Of a stretch of DNA of 45,790 bases, positions 1 through 10,567 are shown piece by piece. The stretch comes from Parasulfuritortus cantonensis (GTDB lineage: Bacteria; Pseudomonadota; Gammaproteobacteria; Burkholderiales; Thiobacillaceae). How positions within the stretch are numbered: position 1 is the first letter of the stretch; each line of letters starts with the position of its first letter. The stretch covers positions 1 through 45,790 of the forward strand of contig NZ_SJZB01000008.1 of the NCBI RefSeq assembly GCF_004337445.1, in the 5' to 3' direction. The position numbers were made by a program, and so were the translations under genes. Below the pieces are notes generated by a model, which saw nothing but the letters and a program-made list of their open reading frames with translations, was not told the DNA's origin and made no database searches.

Positions 1-1
1 G

Positions 2-1990
2 CTGCCGGACAACCTGGCGCTCGACCAGGTCGATCTCAAGGACGACCTGGAACGCCGGCGCCTGGCCAACGTGCTCTCGCGCGGCCTCGACACCCCGGCC
101 GGCTACATCCTGCCGGTGGGCTGGAACTGGCAGGTGGGCTGCTGGTATTCGGCGCCCTGGCCGCTGCGCCGGGAACGCCTGTACCTGATCCCGGGCGATT
201 CTCCGATCGGCCTGCGCCTGCCCCTGAATTCCCTGCCCTGGCAGGCCGAGGACGAGTTGGAGTGGGTCGGCGAGACCGATCCCTTCGAGCCGCGCCCACC
301 CCTGCCGGATTTCCACGGCGAGGTGGCGGCCCGCTACAGCCACATCGAGCCGACCTTCGACGCCCATCCGGAAATCCGTCCGCAGCCGACCGCCGACCGG
401 GCGCGCGGCGAGGTCAGCGTGCCCCATACCGCGGTCAGCATCGAGGTACGCGGCGGCTGCCTGCACGTCTTCCTGCCGCCGCTCGACCGCCTGGAGCACG
501 CGCTCGACCTGATCGCCGCGGTCGAACAAAGCGCCGCCGCGCTCGCCCTGCCGGTCGCCGTCGAGGGCTATGCGCCGGCTTCCGACGGGCGCCTGGAAAA
601 GCTGCTGGTCACCCCCGACCCGGGCGTCATCGAGGTCAACATCCACCCGGCCCGCACCTGGGACGAACTGGTCGCCCGCACCACGACGCTGTACGAGGAG
701 GCGCGCCTGTCCCGCCTGGGTACCGAAAAGTTCATGCTCGACGGCCGCCATACCGGCACCGGCGGCGGCAACCACGTCACCCTCGGCGGCCCGACCCCGG
801 CCGACAGTCCGTTCCTGCGCCGGCCCGACCTGCTCAAGAGCCTGGTCACCTACTGGCAGCACCACCCGTCGCTGTCCTATCTGTTCTCCGGCCTGTTCGT
901 CGGCCCCACCAGCCAGGCCCCGCGCGTCGACGAAGGCAAGCCGGAGGCCATGTACGAACTGGAGATCGCCTTCTCCCAGGTGCCTTTCGGCGGCGCCGAC
1001 CAGCCCTGGCTGGTCGACCGCCTGTTCCGTAACCTGCTCGCCGACCTGACCGGTAACACCCACCGCTCGGAGTTCTGCATCGACAAGCTGTATTCGCCGG
1101 ACAGTTCCTCCGGACGCCAGGGCCTGCTCGAGTTCCGTGCCTTCGAGATGCCGCCGCACGCGCGCATGAGCCTGGCCCAGATGCTCCTGCTGCGCGCCCT
1201 GGTGGCGCGTTTCTGGAGCACCCCCTACGACAAGCCGCTGGTGCGCTGGGGTACCGAGCTGCACGATCGCTGGATGCTGCCGCATTACCTGTGGCAGGAC
1301 CTCAAGGAGGTGGCCGAGGATCTGACCGAGGCCGGCTATCCCTTCCAGCTCGACTGGTTCGCGCCCTTCCTGGAATTCCGTTTCCCGCGCCACGGCACCT
1401 TCCGGGTCGGCGGCATCGAGGTCGAGCTGCGCGCCGCGATCGAGCCCTGGCCGGTGCTCGGCGAAGAGGCGACCCGGGCCGGCACCGCGCGCTTCGTCGA
1501 CTCCTCGGTCGAGCGCCTGCAGATCACGGCCACCGGGCTGACCGACGGCCGCTACGCCCTCGCCTGCAACGGCCGCCGGGTGCCGCTCAAGAGCACCGGC
1601 CGGCACGGCGAATACGTCGCCGGCGTGCGCTACCGCGCCTGGCAGCCGCCTTCGGCCCTGCATCCGACCATCGCCCCGCACACGCCGCTGGTGTTCGACC
1701 TGATCGACTTGTGGAACAATCGCGCCCTCGCCGGCTGTACCTACCACGTCATGCACCCGGGTGGCCGCAATTACGAGCACTTCCCGGTCAATGCCAACGA
1801 GGCCGAGGCGCGCCGCCACATCCGCTTCCAGGACATGGGCTTCAACATCGGCCATTACGCCCCGCCACCCTGGGTGGGTACCGTATCGGGATTCGTCCCG
1901 GCCGGAACCTACGTCGGACCGATGGCGCCGCCCGCCGAGGAGGCTCCCGGCGAATATCCCTATACCCTGGACCTACGCCGAACCCGCTGA
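2..1990 (+). CDS. DUF2126 family protein, C-terminal part (5' end outside window)
   Basis: The reading frame is open from base 2, so the gene begins before the window; 662 residues are visible. The sequence matches the C-terminal region of the large DUF2126 proteins, which usually carry an N-terminal transglutaminase-like domain and total about 1,100 residues. Typical stretches seen are [16 protein letters not shown] (about residues 67-82), [20 protein letters not shown] and [20 protein letters not shown]. The biochemical function of the family is not firmly established; a peptide-ligase or peptide-modifying role is often supposed. The stop lies 3 bp before glycogen phosphorylase, so the two are probably cotranscribed and translationally coupled. 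The family call is secure, the function is not. Confidence 0.9.
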   Translation: MPDNLALDQVDLKDDLERRRLANVLSRGLDTPAGYILPVGWNWQVGCWYSAPWPLRRERLYLIPGDSPIGLRLPLNSLPWQAEDELEWVGETDPFEPRPPLPDFHGEVAARYSHIEPTFDAHPEIRPQPTADRARGEVSVPHTAVSIEVRGGCLHVFLPPLDRLEHALDLIAAVEQSAAALALPVAVEGYAPASDGRLEKLLVTPDPGVIEVNIHPARTWDELVARTTTLYEEARLSRLGTEKFMLDGRHTGTGGGNHVTLGGPTPADSPFLRRPDLLKSLVTYWQHHPSLSYLFSGLFVGPTSQAPRVDEGKPEAMYELEIAFSQVPFGGADQPWLVDRLFRNLLADLTGNTHRSEFCIDKLYSPDSSSGRQGLLEFRAFEMPPHARMSLAQMLLLRALVARFWSTPYDKPLVRWGTELHDRWMLPHYLWQDLKEVAEDLTEAGYPFQLDWFAPFLEFRFPRHGTFRVGGIEVELRAAIEPWPVLGEEATRAGTARFVDSSVERLQITATGLTDGRYALACNGRRVPLKSTGRHGEYVAGVRYRAWQPPSALHPTIAPHTPLVFDLIDLWNNRALAGCTYHVMHPGGRNYEHFPVNANEAEARRHIRFQDMGFNIGHYAPPPWVGTVSGFVPAGTYVGPMAPPAEEAPGEYPYTLDLRRTR

Positions 1991-1993
1991 ACG

Positions 1994-4525
<2,532 letters not shown>

Positions 4526-4532
4526 CCGCCGC

Positions 4533-4841
4533 CTAGTCGGCCAGGGCGGCGAGGAAGCGCCCGCGCGCCGCCGCCAGGGCCGGCCCGGCCTCGGCACCGG
4601 CCAGGCCCAGGCATTCGGCGTGATAGCGCTCGAAAGCCGCCAGGACCGTCGCCTCCGCCAACTTCCTTGCCGCACGCGCCGGCGCCCGCTCGCCGGCGCC
4701 GTCGAGCGGGTTCAGCACGGCGTGGCGCGGGATCATGCGCTGGGCGCCGGTCTCCGACGCGGCGGCGATCGGGCCGGTCTTGACGTAGGTCTTGCCCTCG
4801 TACTCGAAGCGGGCCCCGACGGGCAGGTGCTGGAATTTCAT
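4533..4841 (-). CDS. Conserved small protein of unknown function
   Basis: A 102-residue soluble protein. The first half (MKFQHLPVGARFEYEGKTYV and the following KTGP) looks like a compact beta-rich module resembling small conserved proteins of other betaproteobacteria, which have no assigned function. The second half is alanine-rich and probably helical. There is no signal peptide or membrane segment. It lies 39 bp downstream of cbiO on the same strand, so it may be the last gene of the metal-transporter operon, although nothing in it suggests metal binding. It ends 7 bp from the convergent glgP stop. I recognise the style of the family but not its role. Confidence 0.75.
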   Translation of the reverse strand: MKFQHLPVGARFEYEGKTYVKTGPIAAASETGAQRMIPRHAVLNPLDGAGERAPARAARKLAEATVLAAFERYHAECLGLAGAEAGPALAAARGRFLAALAD

Positions 4842-4880
4842 GGTCGCGTCCGGGCAACGTGAAGGACCGCCATTCTAGGC

Positions 4881-5687
4881 CTAGCCGAGCCGCGCGCGGT
4901 GCAGGTGGTGGTGCAGGTGGCTGTGCTGGCCGTCGTGGCTGTGCCGATGGGCGTGGATGAGGCCGGTACGGCGCAACAGCTCGACGTCGTACAGGATGTC
5001 CGCCGGCGCCCCCTCGGCGACCAGGCGGCCGTGCTGCATGACCAGGCAGACGTCGGCGACGTCCTCGACGATGTCGATGTCGTGGGTGGCCAGGACCATG
5101 GTCTTGGCGCCGCCGCCCCAGCCGATCATGGTCTCGATCAACTGGCTCTGGCTCTCCGGGTCGAGCGAGGCGGTCGGCTCGTCGAGCAGAAGCACCTCGG
5201 GGTCGAGGATGAGCACCGAGGCCAGGGCCACCTTCTTCTTCTCGCCGCCGGACAGCCGGTGCGGCGGCCGGTCCTTGAGGTGGCCGATGCCCATGTGCGC
5301 GAGCATGGCGTGCACCGCGTCGAGGATGCGCGCGCGCGGCCACTTCAGCTGCAGCGGCCCGAAGGCCAGTTCGTCGAACACGGTGGCGTTGAACAATTGC
5401 ACGTCGGGATTCTGGAACACCATGCCGACCCGGCGCCGGAAGGCGAAGGCATCCGCCTCCTCGGCCAGCGCCGCCTCGTCGAGGCGGGCGCCGAACGCCC
5501 GCACCTCGCCCGCTTCCGGGAAATACAGGGCGTCGAGGACACGCAGCAGGGTCGACTTGCCGGACCCGTTGGCGCCCAGCAGGGCGACCCGGCGGCCGTG
5601 GCCGATGCGCAGGGACAGGCCGTCCAGGGCGGTGACGCCCTGATAGCGGAAGGTGACGTCGCGGACTTCGAAGGCGGGTTCGGTCAT
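4881..5687 (-). CDS. cbiO: Cobalt/nickel ECF-type ABC transporter ATPase CbiO
   Basis: A 268-residue ABC ATPase powering the CbiMQ membrane module. Walker A is GANGSGKST (residues 38-46), the Q-loop lies near FQNPDVQLFN (91-100), the signature is LSGGEKKK (145-152), Walker B is VLLLDE (165-170), and the switch histidine follows in LATHD. The last 25 residues hold ten histidines (245-263), a plausible Co/Ni-binding or storage tail absent from the core fold. The gene starts 8 bp after cbiQ on the - strand, in a cbiM-cbiQ-cbiO order. Whether the substrate is cobalt or nickel cannot be decided from sequence alone. Confidence 0.95.
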   Translation of the reverse strand: MTEPAFEVRDVTFRYQGVTALDGLSLRIGHGRRVALLGANGSGKSTLLRVLDALYFPEAGEVRAFGARLDEAALAEEADAFAFRRRVGMVFQNPDVQLFNATVFDELAFGPLQLKWPRARILDAVHAMLAHMGIGHLKDRPPHRLSGGEKKKVALASVLILDPEVLLLDEPTASLDPESQSQLIETMIGWGGGAKTMVLATHDIDIVEDVADVCLVMQHGRLVAEGAPADILYDVELLRRTGLIHAHRHSHDGQHSHLHHHLHRARLG

Positions 5688-5695
5688 GGCGGTGC

Positions 5696-6544
5696 TCAGT
5701 AGGCCGCCGCCAGGGCCGCGGCGAGGGCGCCCGCCATGATCGCCAAGGCCGCCCAGTCCGCGGCCGTGAGCTCGAACTCGGCCAGGCTGGCATGTTCGCC
5801 GCGGTAGCCGCGCGAACGCATGGCCAGGAACACCTCGTCGGCCAGATGCATGCTCCGGCTCAGCAGGGCGCCCGCCCCTGACACCACCAGGCGGCGCTGC
5901 TCGGCCCCGGACAGGTCGCCGACCTGGCGGCTCTGGCGCGCGGCGAACAGTTCGTGGGCGTTGAGCAGGAGCAGAAAGACGTAGCGGTAGGTCATGCCCA
6001 GGATGACGATCAGCACGCTCGGCAGGCCGAGCGTGCGCAAGGCCTTGAGCAGGTGCGGCCAGGGCGTCGCCAGGATCAGCAGGGCGGCGAAGCTGGCCGC
6101 CGCCAGGGCCCGGCCGACCAGGAAGGCGGCGCTGGCCAGGCCCTGGGCGGTGATCGCCCAGCCCAGCCCGGGCAGCCGGGCGACGGCCTCGCCCGGCACC
6201 AGGAACAGGGCCGGCAGGGCCAGTATGCCGGTGAACAGCAGCACGCTCAGCCAGATGCCGCGCGCCAGGAGGCCGACCGGGATGTGCGACAGCCGGGCCA
6301 GTAGGGCGGCCAGGAGGAGCAGGCCATAGACCACCGCCAGGCTGTGCGCCGCCACCGTGGCGCCGATCAGGGCCAGGATGGCGAACAGGCGCACGCGCGG
6401 GTCGAAACGCTGCAGCAGACCCGGGCGCCGGGCCAGCCCCTCGGCCACGAGGGCGTGTTCGAGCACCGCCAGGAGGTCCCCGGCCATGCGCTCGAGGAAG
6501 CCCGCCCGCCGGTGGCGGTGGCCGACGAAGGACTGCTCCGGCAC
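5696..6544 (-). CDS. cbiQ: Cobalt/nickel ECF-type transporter transmembrane subunit CbiQ
   Basis: A 282-residue integral membrane protein, the T component that couples ATP hydrolysis by CbiO to the substrate-binding CbiM. It shows several hydrophobic segments between about residues 50 and 180. Coupling-helix-type charged stretches follow, with the family-typical SRSMHLADEVFLAMRSRGYR near residue 235; the A-M-R-S-R-G block contacts the ATPase. A last hydrophobic segment closes the protein. The gene begins 13 bp after the cbiM stop and is followed 8 bp later by cbiO, so the three are one operon. Confidence 0.95.
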   Translation of the reverse strand: MPEQSFVGHRHRRAGFLERMAGDLLAVLEHALVAEGLARRPGLLQRFDPRVRLFAILALIGATVAAHSLAVVYGLLLLAALLARLSHIPVGLLARGIWLSVLLFTGILALPALFLVPGEAVARLPGLGWAITAQGLASAAFLVGRALAAASFAALLILATPWPHLLKALRTLGLPSVLIVILGMTYRYVFLLLLNAHELFAARQSRQVGDLSGAEQRRLVVSGAGALLSRSMHLADEVFLAMRSRGYRGEHASLAEFELTAADWAALAIMAGALAAALAAAY

Positions 6545-6557
6545 CGGCCCGCGCCGT

Positions 6558-7655
6558 TCAGGAGCGGACCGGCTGGCCGCGCGCCCGGCCGACCAGCCAG
6601 GCGGCGACCAGCCAGAGCAGGATCACCAGCCCGGTGCCGAGCATGGCGGAGAGGACGTAGCCGGCCCCGCTGGGCAGGAACGGCACCTCGTAGTCGGGTA
6701 TCGGCGAGCGCCAGAGCGTCGCCAGCGATGCCAGGCCGCGCGGCGCCTCTGCCGGCGGCGCCTGGTCCGCCGAGGCCAGAGCGATCTCCTGGCGCATGGC
6801 CGGGTCGCCGAAGTCCTCGCTGCCCCATTCGCCCCAGGCCACCCCGGTGGCGACCAGGCCGAGCGGGGTGAACACCATGAGCAGGGCCAGGATGGCCCAG
6901 AGCCGGCGCGCCCCGGACCAGCCGGTTGCCGCCAACACCGGCTCCGGCACGGCGACCGGCCCGGCCGCGGCGGCGGCCGGCGCGCTCAGGCGCAACAGGC
7001 CGGGATCGCTGCGTTGCAGGTAGGACAGCAGGCCGGCGCTGACCACCGCCTCGGCGATGCCGGCGATGCCCAGGTGGCCGATCATCATGGCCGGGACGGC
7101 GATGGCGAGGGGATAGGGCGCGTACAGCGGGGTGCCGTCGGCATCGTGGAACCACAGGGGCTGCACGCCGAACTCGACCGCGGTGAGCAGGGCGGCGGCG
7201 TTGAGGCCGAGGTAGCCGGCCAGGCCGGCGGCGAACACCCGGCGCGGGGCGTCGAGCGGCGCGCGGCCGGCCGCCAGGCGGTAGACCGCGTAGGCGACGC
7301 CGACCCCGACCACGCCCATGTTCAGGCAGTTGGCGGCCAGCGTGCTGATGCCGCCGTCGCCGAAGAACACGGCCTGGATGAGCAGGGCGATGGAGATCGC
7401 CAGCATGCCCGCCCACGGCCCCAGCACCACGGCCGCGATGCCCAGGCCGACCGCGTGGCCGGTGGTGCCGCCGGGCAGCGGCAGGTTGAACATCATGATC
7501 ACGAACGAGAAGGCCGAGAAGACCGCCAGGAGCGGCACCATGCGGCTGTTCAACTGGCGGTCGACCTTCTTCAGGGCCAGATACCAGAACGGCAGCGTGA
7601 CCACGTAGGCCGCGACGCAGGTGGCGGGACTCAGGTATCCATCCGGTATGTGCAT
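6558..7655 (-). CDS. cbiM: Cobalt/nickel transporter substrate-binding membrane subunit CbiM with CbiN/PDGLE-like C-terminus
   Basis: A 365-residue membrane protein. I place the start at 7655 because it gives the N-terminus MHIPDGYLSP, whose Met-His is essential for metal coordination in CbiM/NikM. It is preceded by an AGGAG ribosome site. The N-terminal 210 residues are the CbiM core, with GGTTGHAVGLG and FGDGGISTLAANCLNMG. After a linker, the C-terminal 120 residues carry two membrane segments around PLGLVATGVAWGEWG, resembling the CbiN/PDGLE partner, so this looks like a CbiM-CbiN fusion. It is the first gene of cbiMQO. I found no recognisable cobalamin riboswitch in its leader. Confidence 0.93.
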   Translation of the reverse strand: MHIPDGYLSPATCVAAYVVTLPFWYLALKKVDRQLNSRMVPLLAVFSAFSFVIMMFNLPLPGGTTGHAVGLGIAAVVLGPWAGMLAISIALLIQAVFFGDGGISTLAANCLNMGVVGVGVAYAVYRLAAGRAPLDAPRRVFAAGLAGYLGLNAAALLTAVEFGVQPLWFHDADGTPLYAPYPLAIAVPAMMIGHLGIAGIAEAVVSAGLLSYLQRSDPGLLRLSAPAAAAAGPVAVPEPVLAATGWSGARRLWAILALLMVFTPLGLVATGVAWGEWGSEDFGDPAMRQEIALASADQAPPAEAPRGLASLATLWRSPIPDYEVPFLPSGAGYVLSAMLGTGLVILLWLVAAWLVGRARGQPVRS

Positions 7656-7731
7656 AGGGGCTTCTCCTCGATGCGGGACCGGCGGCTCCCGGCCGGCGGC
7701 GCGCGATTCGTCCGGAATTGTAGCCGCGGTT

Positions 7732-7759
7732 ATGACAAACGGTTCATTTTTCTTATAAT
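7732..7759 (+). promoter_or_regulatory. Candidate sigma70 promoter of the Ehr operon
   Basis: ATGACA at 7732-7737 and a perfect TATAAT at 7754-7759 are separated by 16 bp. Transcription would start near 7766, leaving about 330 nt of leader before the first gene. It is the best promoter match I noticed in the window and stands out in a very GC-rich background. Confidence 0.6.
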
Positions 7760-7871
7760 GCCGACCCTTTCCCGTTTCGGCGCGTGGCGAGGAAAACCCG
7801 GCGGCCGCATCTTGGGGCACCGGTGACTCAGCCTGGTGCGCGCCGCACGGTCCGTAACGCGGCTGTCACCT

Positions 7872-7930
7872 GCGCTTGGCATCATCCGGCCGCACCCCGA
7901 GACGTCCCGCCTGGCCTGTTGGCCAAGCGC
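7872..7930. repeat. 9-bp perfect inverted repeat in the Ehr leader
   Basis: GCGCTTGGC at 7872-7880 is the exact reverse complement of GCCAAGCGC at 7922-7930, with 41 bases between. A smaller GGCC pair lies inside. It could be the closing stem of a structured leader RNA or a DNA operator between the divergent operons. It matches no riboswitch class I can name. Confidence 0.45.
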
Positions 7931-8093
7931 CCGAGTAAATATAACCATTTGATTATCCTGCCTCGACCAACCCGCACCCGGCTCCCCGCCGGCACCGCAC
8001 GACCCCTTGCCGGCGCCTGCGCCGGCCTTCCTGCCCGGCACCTGGCCCGGGACGTGCTTAGTGAAACCCGACCCACCGCGAAAGGACGCCTTG

Positions 8094-8618
8094 GTGACTA
8101 GCAACCCGGCATTCCGCGCCGCCCCGGCGCGGGCGTACGTGATTGGCTTCGGCACCTGCCTGCTGGCCTGGATACTGCTCACCGGCACCTTGGCGGCCAG
8201 CGAACTGGCGGCCGGCGCGCTGGTCGCCCTGGTCGCCACGGCGGCCGCCGGCAGCCGCCTGACCCTGCTCGGCGGCCTGCGCCTGAGCCCGGCCGCCCCC
8301 CTGCACCTGGTGCGCTACCTGGGCTACTTCCTGGTCCAGCTCACCCTGTCCAACTTCGACATGGCCCGGCGCATCCTCTCGCCCAGCCTGCCGCTCGACC
8401 CCGGCATGGTCGAGGTGCACACCGGCCTGCGCTCCGAACTCGGCCGCATGCTCCTGGCCAACAGCATCACGCTGACGCCCGGCACCCTGACGGTCGACGT
8501 CGACGACGACCGCCTGCTCATCCACTGGATCGACCGCGCCGGCGGCACCGACATGGAGGCCGCGACGCGCGCCATCGCCGCCGGTTTCGAACAACGCATC
8601 CGAGGCTTCCTGTCATGA
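8094..8618 (+). CDS. Na+/H+ antiporter subunit E (MrpE/MnhE, MbhA-like)
   Basis: A 174-residue protein with two or three N-terminal membrane segments and a cytoplasmic C-terminal domain. Family features are LVRYLGYFLVQLTLSNFDMA and LANSITLTPGTLTVDVDDD. The start is chosen at GTG 8094 because AGGA at 8083-8086 lies 7 nt upstream; longer frames from 8007 lack this signal and add a proline-rich extension. MrpE is part of the ion-translocating module of Mrp antiporters, and its equivalent MbhA is the first subunit of archaeal membrane-bound hydrogenases. It is the first gene of the Ehr operon and overlaps the next gene by 4 bp. Confidence 0.92.
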   Translation: MTSNPAFRAAPARAYVIGFGTCLLAWILLTGTLAASELAAGALVALVATAAAGSRLTLLGGLRLSPAAPLHLVRYLGYFLVQLTLSNFDMARRILSPSLPLDPGMVEVHTGLRSELGRMLLANSITLTPGTLTVDVDDDRLLIHWIDRAGGTDMEAATRAIAAGFEQRIRGFLS

Positions 8619-8887
8619 TGCCCGAGCTGAATCCCCTCGAGTGGCTGGTCCTCGCGATCCTCGCCGCGGCCCTGGCGCTCGCCTTCCTGCGCCTGAGCAG
8701 CGGGCCGGCCGCACCCGACCGGCTGGTTGCCGCCGACACCCTGGGCGTGGTCGCCACCGCCGGCCTGGCCCTGGTCGCCTGGTTGCTGGGCAGCGCCCTG
8801 TATCTGGACGTCGCCCTGGTCTACGGCGTCCTCAGCTTCGTCGGCGTGGTGGCCCTGGCACGCGCCATCGAGGGGGCCCGGTCATGA
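8615..8887 (+). CDS. Na+/H+ antiporter subunit F (MrpF/MnhF, MbhB-like)
   Basis: A 90-residue membrane protein with three predicted helices. The family motif GPAAPDRLVAADTLGV follows the first helix and ALYLDVALVYGVLSFVG forms the last. It is a small structural subunit of the Mrp module. It overlaps the genes on either side by 4 bp; a second ATG at 8618 is also possible. Its length is normal for MrpF. Confidence 0.93.
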   Translation: MMPELNPLEWLVLAILAAALALAFLRLSSGPAAPDRLVAADTLGVVATAGLALVAWLLGSALYLDVALVYGVLSFVGVVALARAIEGARS

Positions 8888-9177
8888 GACTGCTCGCCGA
8901 CCTGTTCCTGCTCGCCGGTGCCCTGCTCTGCCTGCTCGCCGCCGTCGGCCTGCTGCGCATGCCCGACGTCTACAACCGCATCCAGGCCGCCACCAAGGCC
9001 TCGACCCTCGGCTCGGTATTCATCCTGGTCGGGGTCGGCCTGCTCGAGCCCGGCTGGTGGGCGAAGCTGGTGGCGATCATCGGCTTCATCCTGTTCACCA
9101 GCCCGGTCGGTTCCTCCACCCTGGCGCGCGCCTTCCACCGCGCCGGCGTCGCCGTCTGGCAGAAGGGGCAATCCTGA
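8884..9177 (+). CDS. Na+/H+ antiporter subunit G (MrpG/MnhG, MbhC-like)
   Basis: A 97-residue membrane protein with three helices. The family block LLRMPDVYNRIQAATKASTL (residues 22-41) is unmistakable, followed by helices ending in LFTSPVGSSTLARAFHRAG. It is a structural part of the Mrp ion-translocating module. The ATG overlaps the mrpF stop by 4 bp, and its own stop overlaps the next start by one base. Confidence 0.94.
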   Translation: MRLLADLFLLAGALLCLLAAVGLLRMPDVYNRIQAATKASTLGSVFILVGVGLLEPGWWAKLVAIIGFILFTSPVGSSTLARAFHRAGVAVWQKGQS

Positions 9178-9437
9178 TGGCCTGGCTCGTCCTCCTGCTG
9201 GTGGTGCTCATGCTGGGTGCCGCCGTCCTGGTCCTGCTCCTCGACAATCTGGTCGCCGCGGTGGCCGCCGCCTCGGTGGTATCGCTGCTGCTGTCGGTGC
9301 TGTTCGCCCTCCTGGCCGCCCCCGACGTCGCCCTGACCGAGGCGGCCGTCGGTGCCGGCCTGTCCGGGGCGGTGCTCGCCCTCGGCCTGCGCCGGCTCGG
9401 CCTGGCCGGCATCAAGGCGGAGGATGACCATGCATAG
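9177..9437 (+). CDS. DUF4040 subunit (MrpA C-terminal / MbhD-like)
   Basis: An 86-residue membrane protein with three helices. The stretch ALLAAPDVALTEAAVGAGLS is diagnostic of DUF4040. This domain forms the C-terminal end of MrpA in classic antiporters but is a free subunit (MbhD) in membrane-bound hydrogenase and Mbs-type complexes. Its occurrence as a separate gene argues for the Mbh/Mbs/Ehr architecture rather than a plain Mrp antiporter. It overlaps mrpG by one base and the next gene by 8 bp. Confidence 0.9.
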   Translation: MAWLVLLLVVLMLGAAVLVLLLDNLVAAVAAASVVSLLLSVLFALLAAPDVALTEAAVGAGLSGAVLALGLRRLGLAGIKAEDDHA

Positions 9438-10098
9438 GATCGCCACCCTGCTGTTCGCGCTCGGCCTCGGCGTCCTCCTGCTCGGCCTGGCCGCCCAGCT
9501 GCCCCTCGGCGCCACGCCCATGGCGATCGGCAACGAGATCCTGGCCCGTGCCCCGGGCGAGATCGGCGCCGCCAACATCGTCACCTCGGTGGTCCTGGCC
9601 TACCGCGGCATCGATACCCTGGGCGAACTGGCCATCCTGTTCGCCGCCGCCACGGCGGCCGGCCTGGTGCTCGGCCACGCCGGCAGCCGGAGCCGCAACG
9701 GCGAGGCCGGCTTCATCCTGCGCACCGGCTCGGACCTGCTCTTCCCGCTCCTGCTCACGGTCGGCTTCTACATCGTCCTGCACGGCCACCTGACCCCGGG
9801 CGGCGGTTTCCAGGGCGGCGTCGTGCTCGCCGCGGCGTTCTTCGCCTCCTTCCTGGCGCGGCCGTCGCACCGGCCCGGCCACGGCGTCATCAGCCTGATC
9901 GAGGGCCTGGCCGGGGCCGCCTTCATCGGCATCGGCCTGGCCGCCCTGGCCGGCGGCGGCGCCTTCCTGCAACCGCTGCTCGACCGCGGCATGCTGGGCG
10001 AGCTGGTCTCGGCCGGCAGCCTGCCCCTGCTCTATCTCGCCGTCGGCCTCAAGGTCGGCGCGGAACTGGCCGGCCTGCTGGCCCAACTGGCTGAATGA
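9430..10098 (+). CDS. MbhE-MrpB fusion antiporter subunit
   Basis: A 222-residue membrane protein. Residues 1-80 resemble the MbhE-type module (GEIGAANIVTSVVLAYRGID, then a helix). Residues 90-222 are MrpB/MnhB, with DLLFPLLLTVGFYIVLHGHL and the glycine-rich TPGGGFQGG. The start at 9430 is preferred over 9424 because GGAGG at 9419-9423 lies 6 nt upstream. In archaeal Mbh these are two genes (mbhE and mbhF); here they are fused, as in the C-terminal end of many MrpA/MrpB proteins. Confidence 0.9.
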   Translation: MHRIATLLFALGLGVLLLGLAAQLPLGATPMAIGNEILARAPGEIGAANIVTSVVLAYRGIDTLGELAILFAAATAAGLVLGHAGSRSRNGEAGFILRTGSDLLFPLLLTVGFYIVLHGHLTPGGGFQGGVVLAAAFFASFLARPSHRPGHGVISLIEGLAGAAFIGIGLAALAGGGAFLQPLLDRGMLGELVSAGSLPLLYLAVGLKVGAELAGLLAQLAE

Positions 10099-10105
10099 GG
10101 CCCGG

Positions 10106-10567
10106 ATGGACATGACCTTCGCCCCCGACCCGCTCGCCCTGCTCGTCATCGGTGCCCTCGGCCTGATCGTCGTCGGCGCCGCCGGCCTGGCCTTCGGCCG
10201 CCACCTGTTCCGCCTGGTCCTGGCCCTCGGCCTGGCCGAGGCGGGCGCCAACCTGCTCCTGGTCATCGCCGGCTACCGCTGGGATGCCGTGGCGCCGATC
10301 CTGACCGGGAGCGCCCCGGCCGCCATGGTCGACCCGGTGCCCCAGGCCCTGGTGCTCACCGCCATCGTCATCGGGGTCGGCGTGCAGGCCCTGGCCGTGG
10401 CCCTGCTGGTCCGGGTCAAGCTGGCCTACGGCACCCTCGACCTGGCCGAGCTCAAGGCCCTGGTCGAACGCGACATCCGCGCCGCCGCCGGCATCGGCGA
10501 GCCGGACAGCGCCCAGGCGCCGGCCACCCTGCCGGGCCCGGCCGGCCTGATCGGGGAACGGCCATGA
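10106..10567 (+). CDS. Na+/H+ antiporter subunit C (MrpC/MnhC, NuoK-like)
   Basis: A 153-residue protein with three membrane helices. It belongs to the NuoK/MrpC family, whose members line the ion path next to the antiporter-like subunits. Visible family elements are FGRHLFRLVLALGLAEAGAN and DPVPQALVLTAIVIGVGVQA, the D-P-x-P-Q-A-L-V-L-T block being typical of MnhC. The C-terminal 35 residues are hydrophilic. It starts 7 bp after the MrpB stop and overlaps the next gene by 4 bp. Confidence 0.94.
   Translation: MDMTFAPDPLALLVIGALGLIVVGAAGLAFGRHLFRLVLALGLAEAGANLLLVIAGYRWDAVAPILTGSAPAAMVDPVPQALVLTAIVIGVGVQALAVALLVRVKLAYGTLDLAELKALVERDIRAAAGIGEPDSAQAPATLPGPAGLIGERP

Larger units (their letters stand above)
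7656..8093. other. Divergent intergenic region between cbiM and the Mrp/Ehr operon
   Basis: This 438-bp stretch has no convincing gene. It must hold the control elements for cbiMQO (leftward) and the large Ehr operon (rightward). It contains a strong rightward promoter candidate at 7732-7759, a 9-bp inverted repeat at 7872-7930, and an AT-rich block at 7933-7957 in otherwise GC-rich DNA. That block could be a leftward promoter for cbiM, although I could not fit a good -35/-10 pair. I looked on both strands for the conserved blocks of a cobalamin riboswitch and did not find them. Confidence 0.6.

Noticed and set aside
7656..8093. Cobalamin riboswitch before cbiM or before the Ehr operon
   Set aside because: I read both strands for the conserved riboswitch core and the GCCACTG box; only scattered look-alikes (such as CCGGTGAC) occur and they do not fall in the right order.
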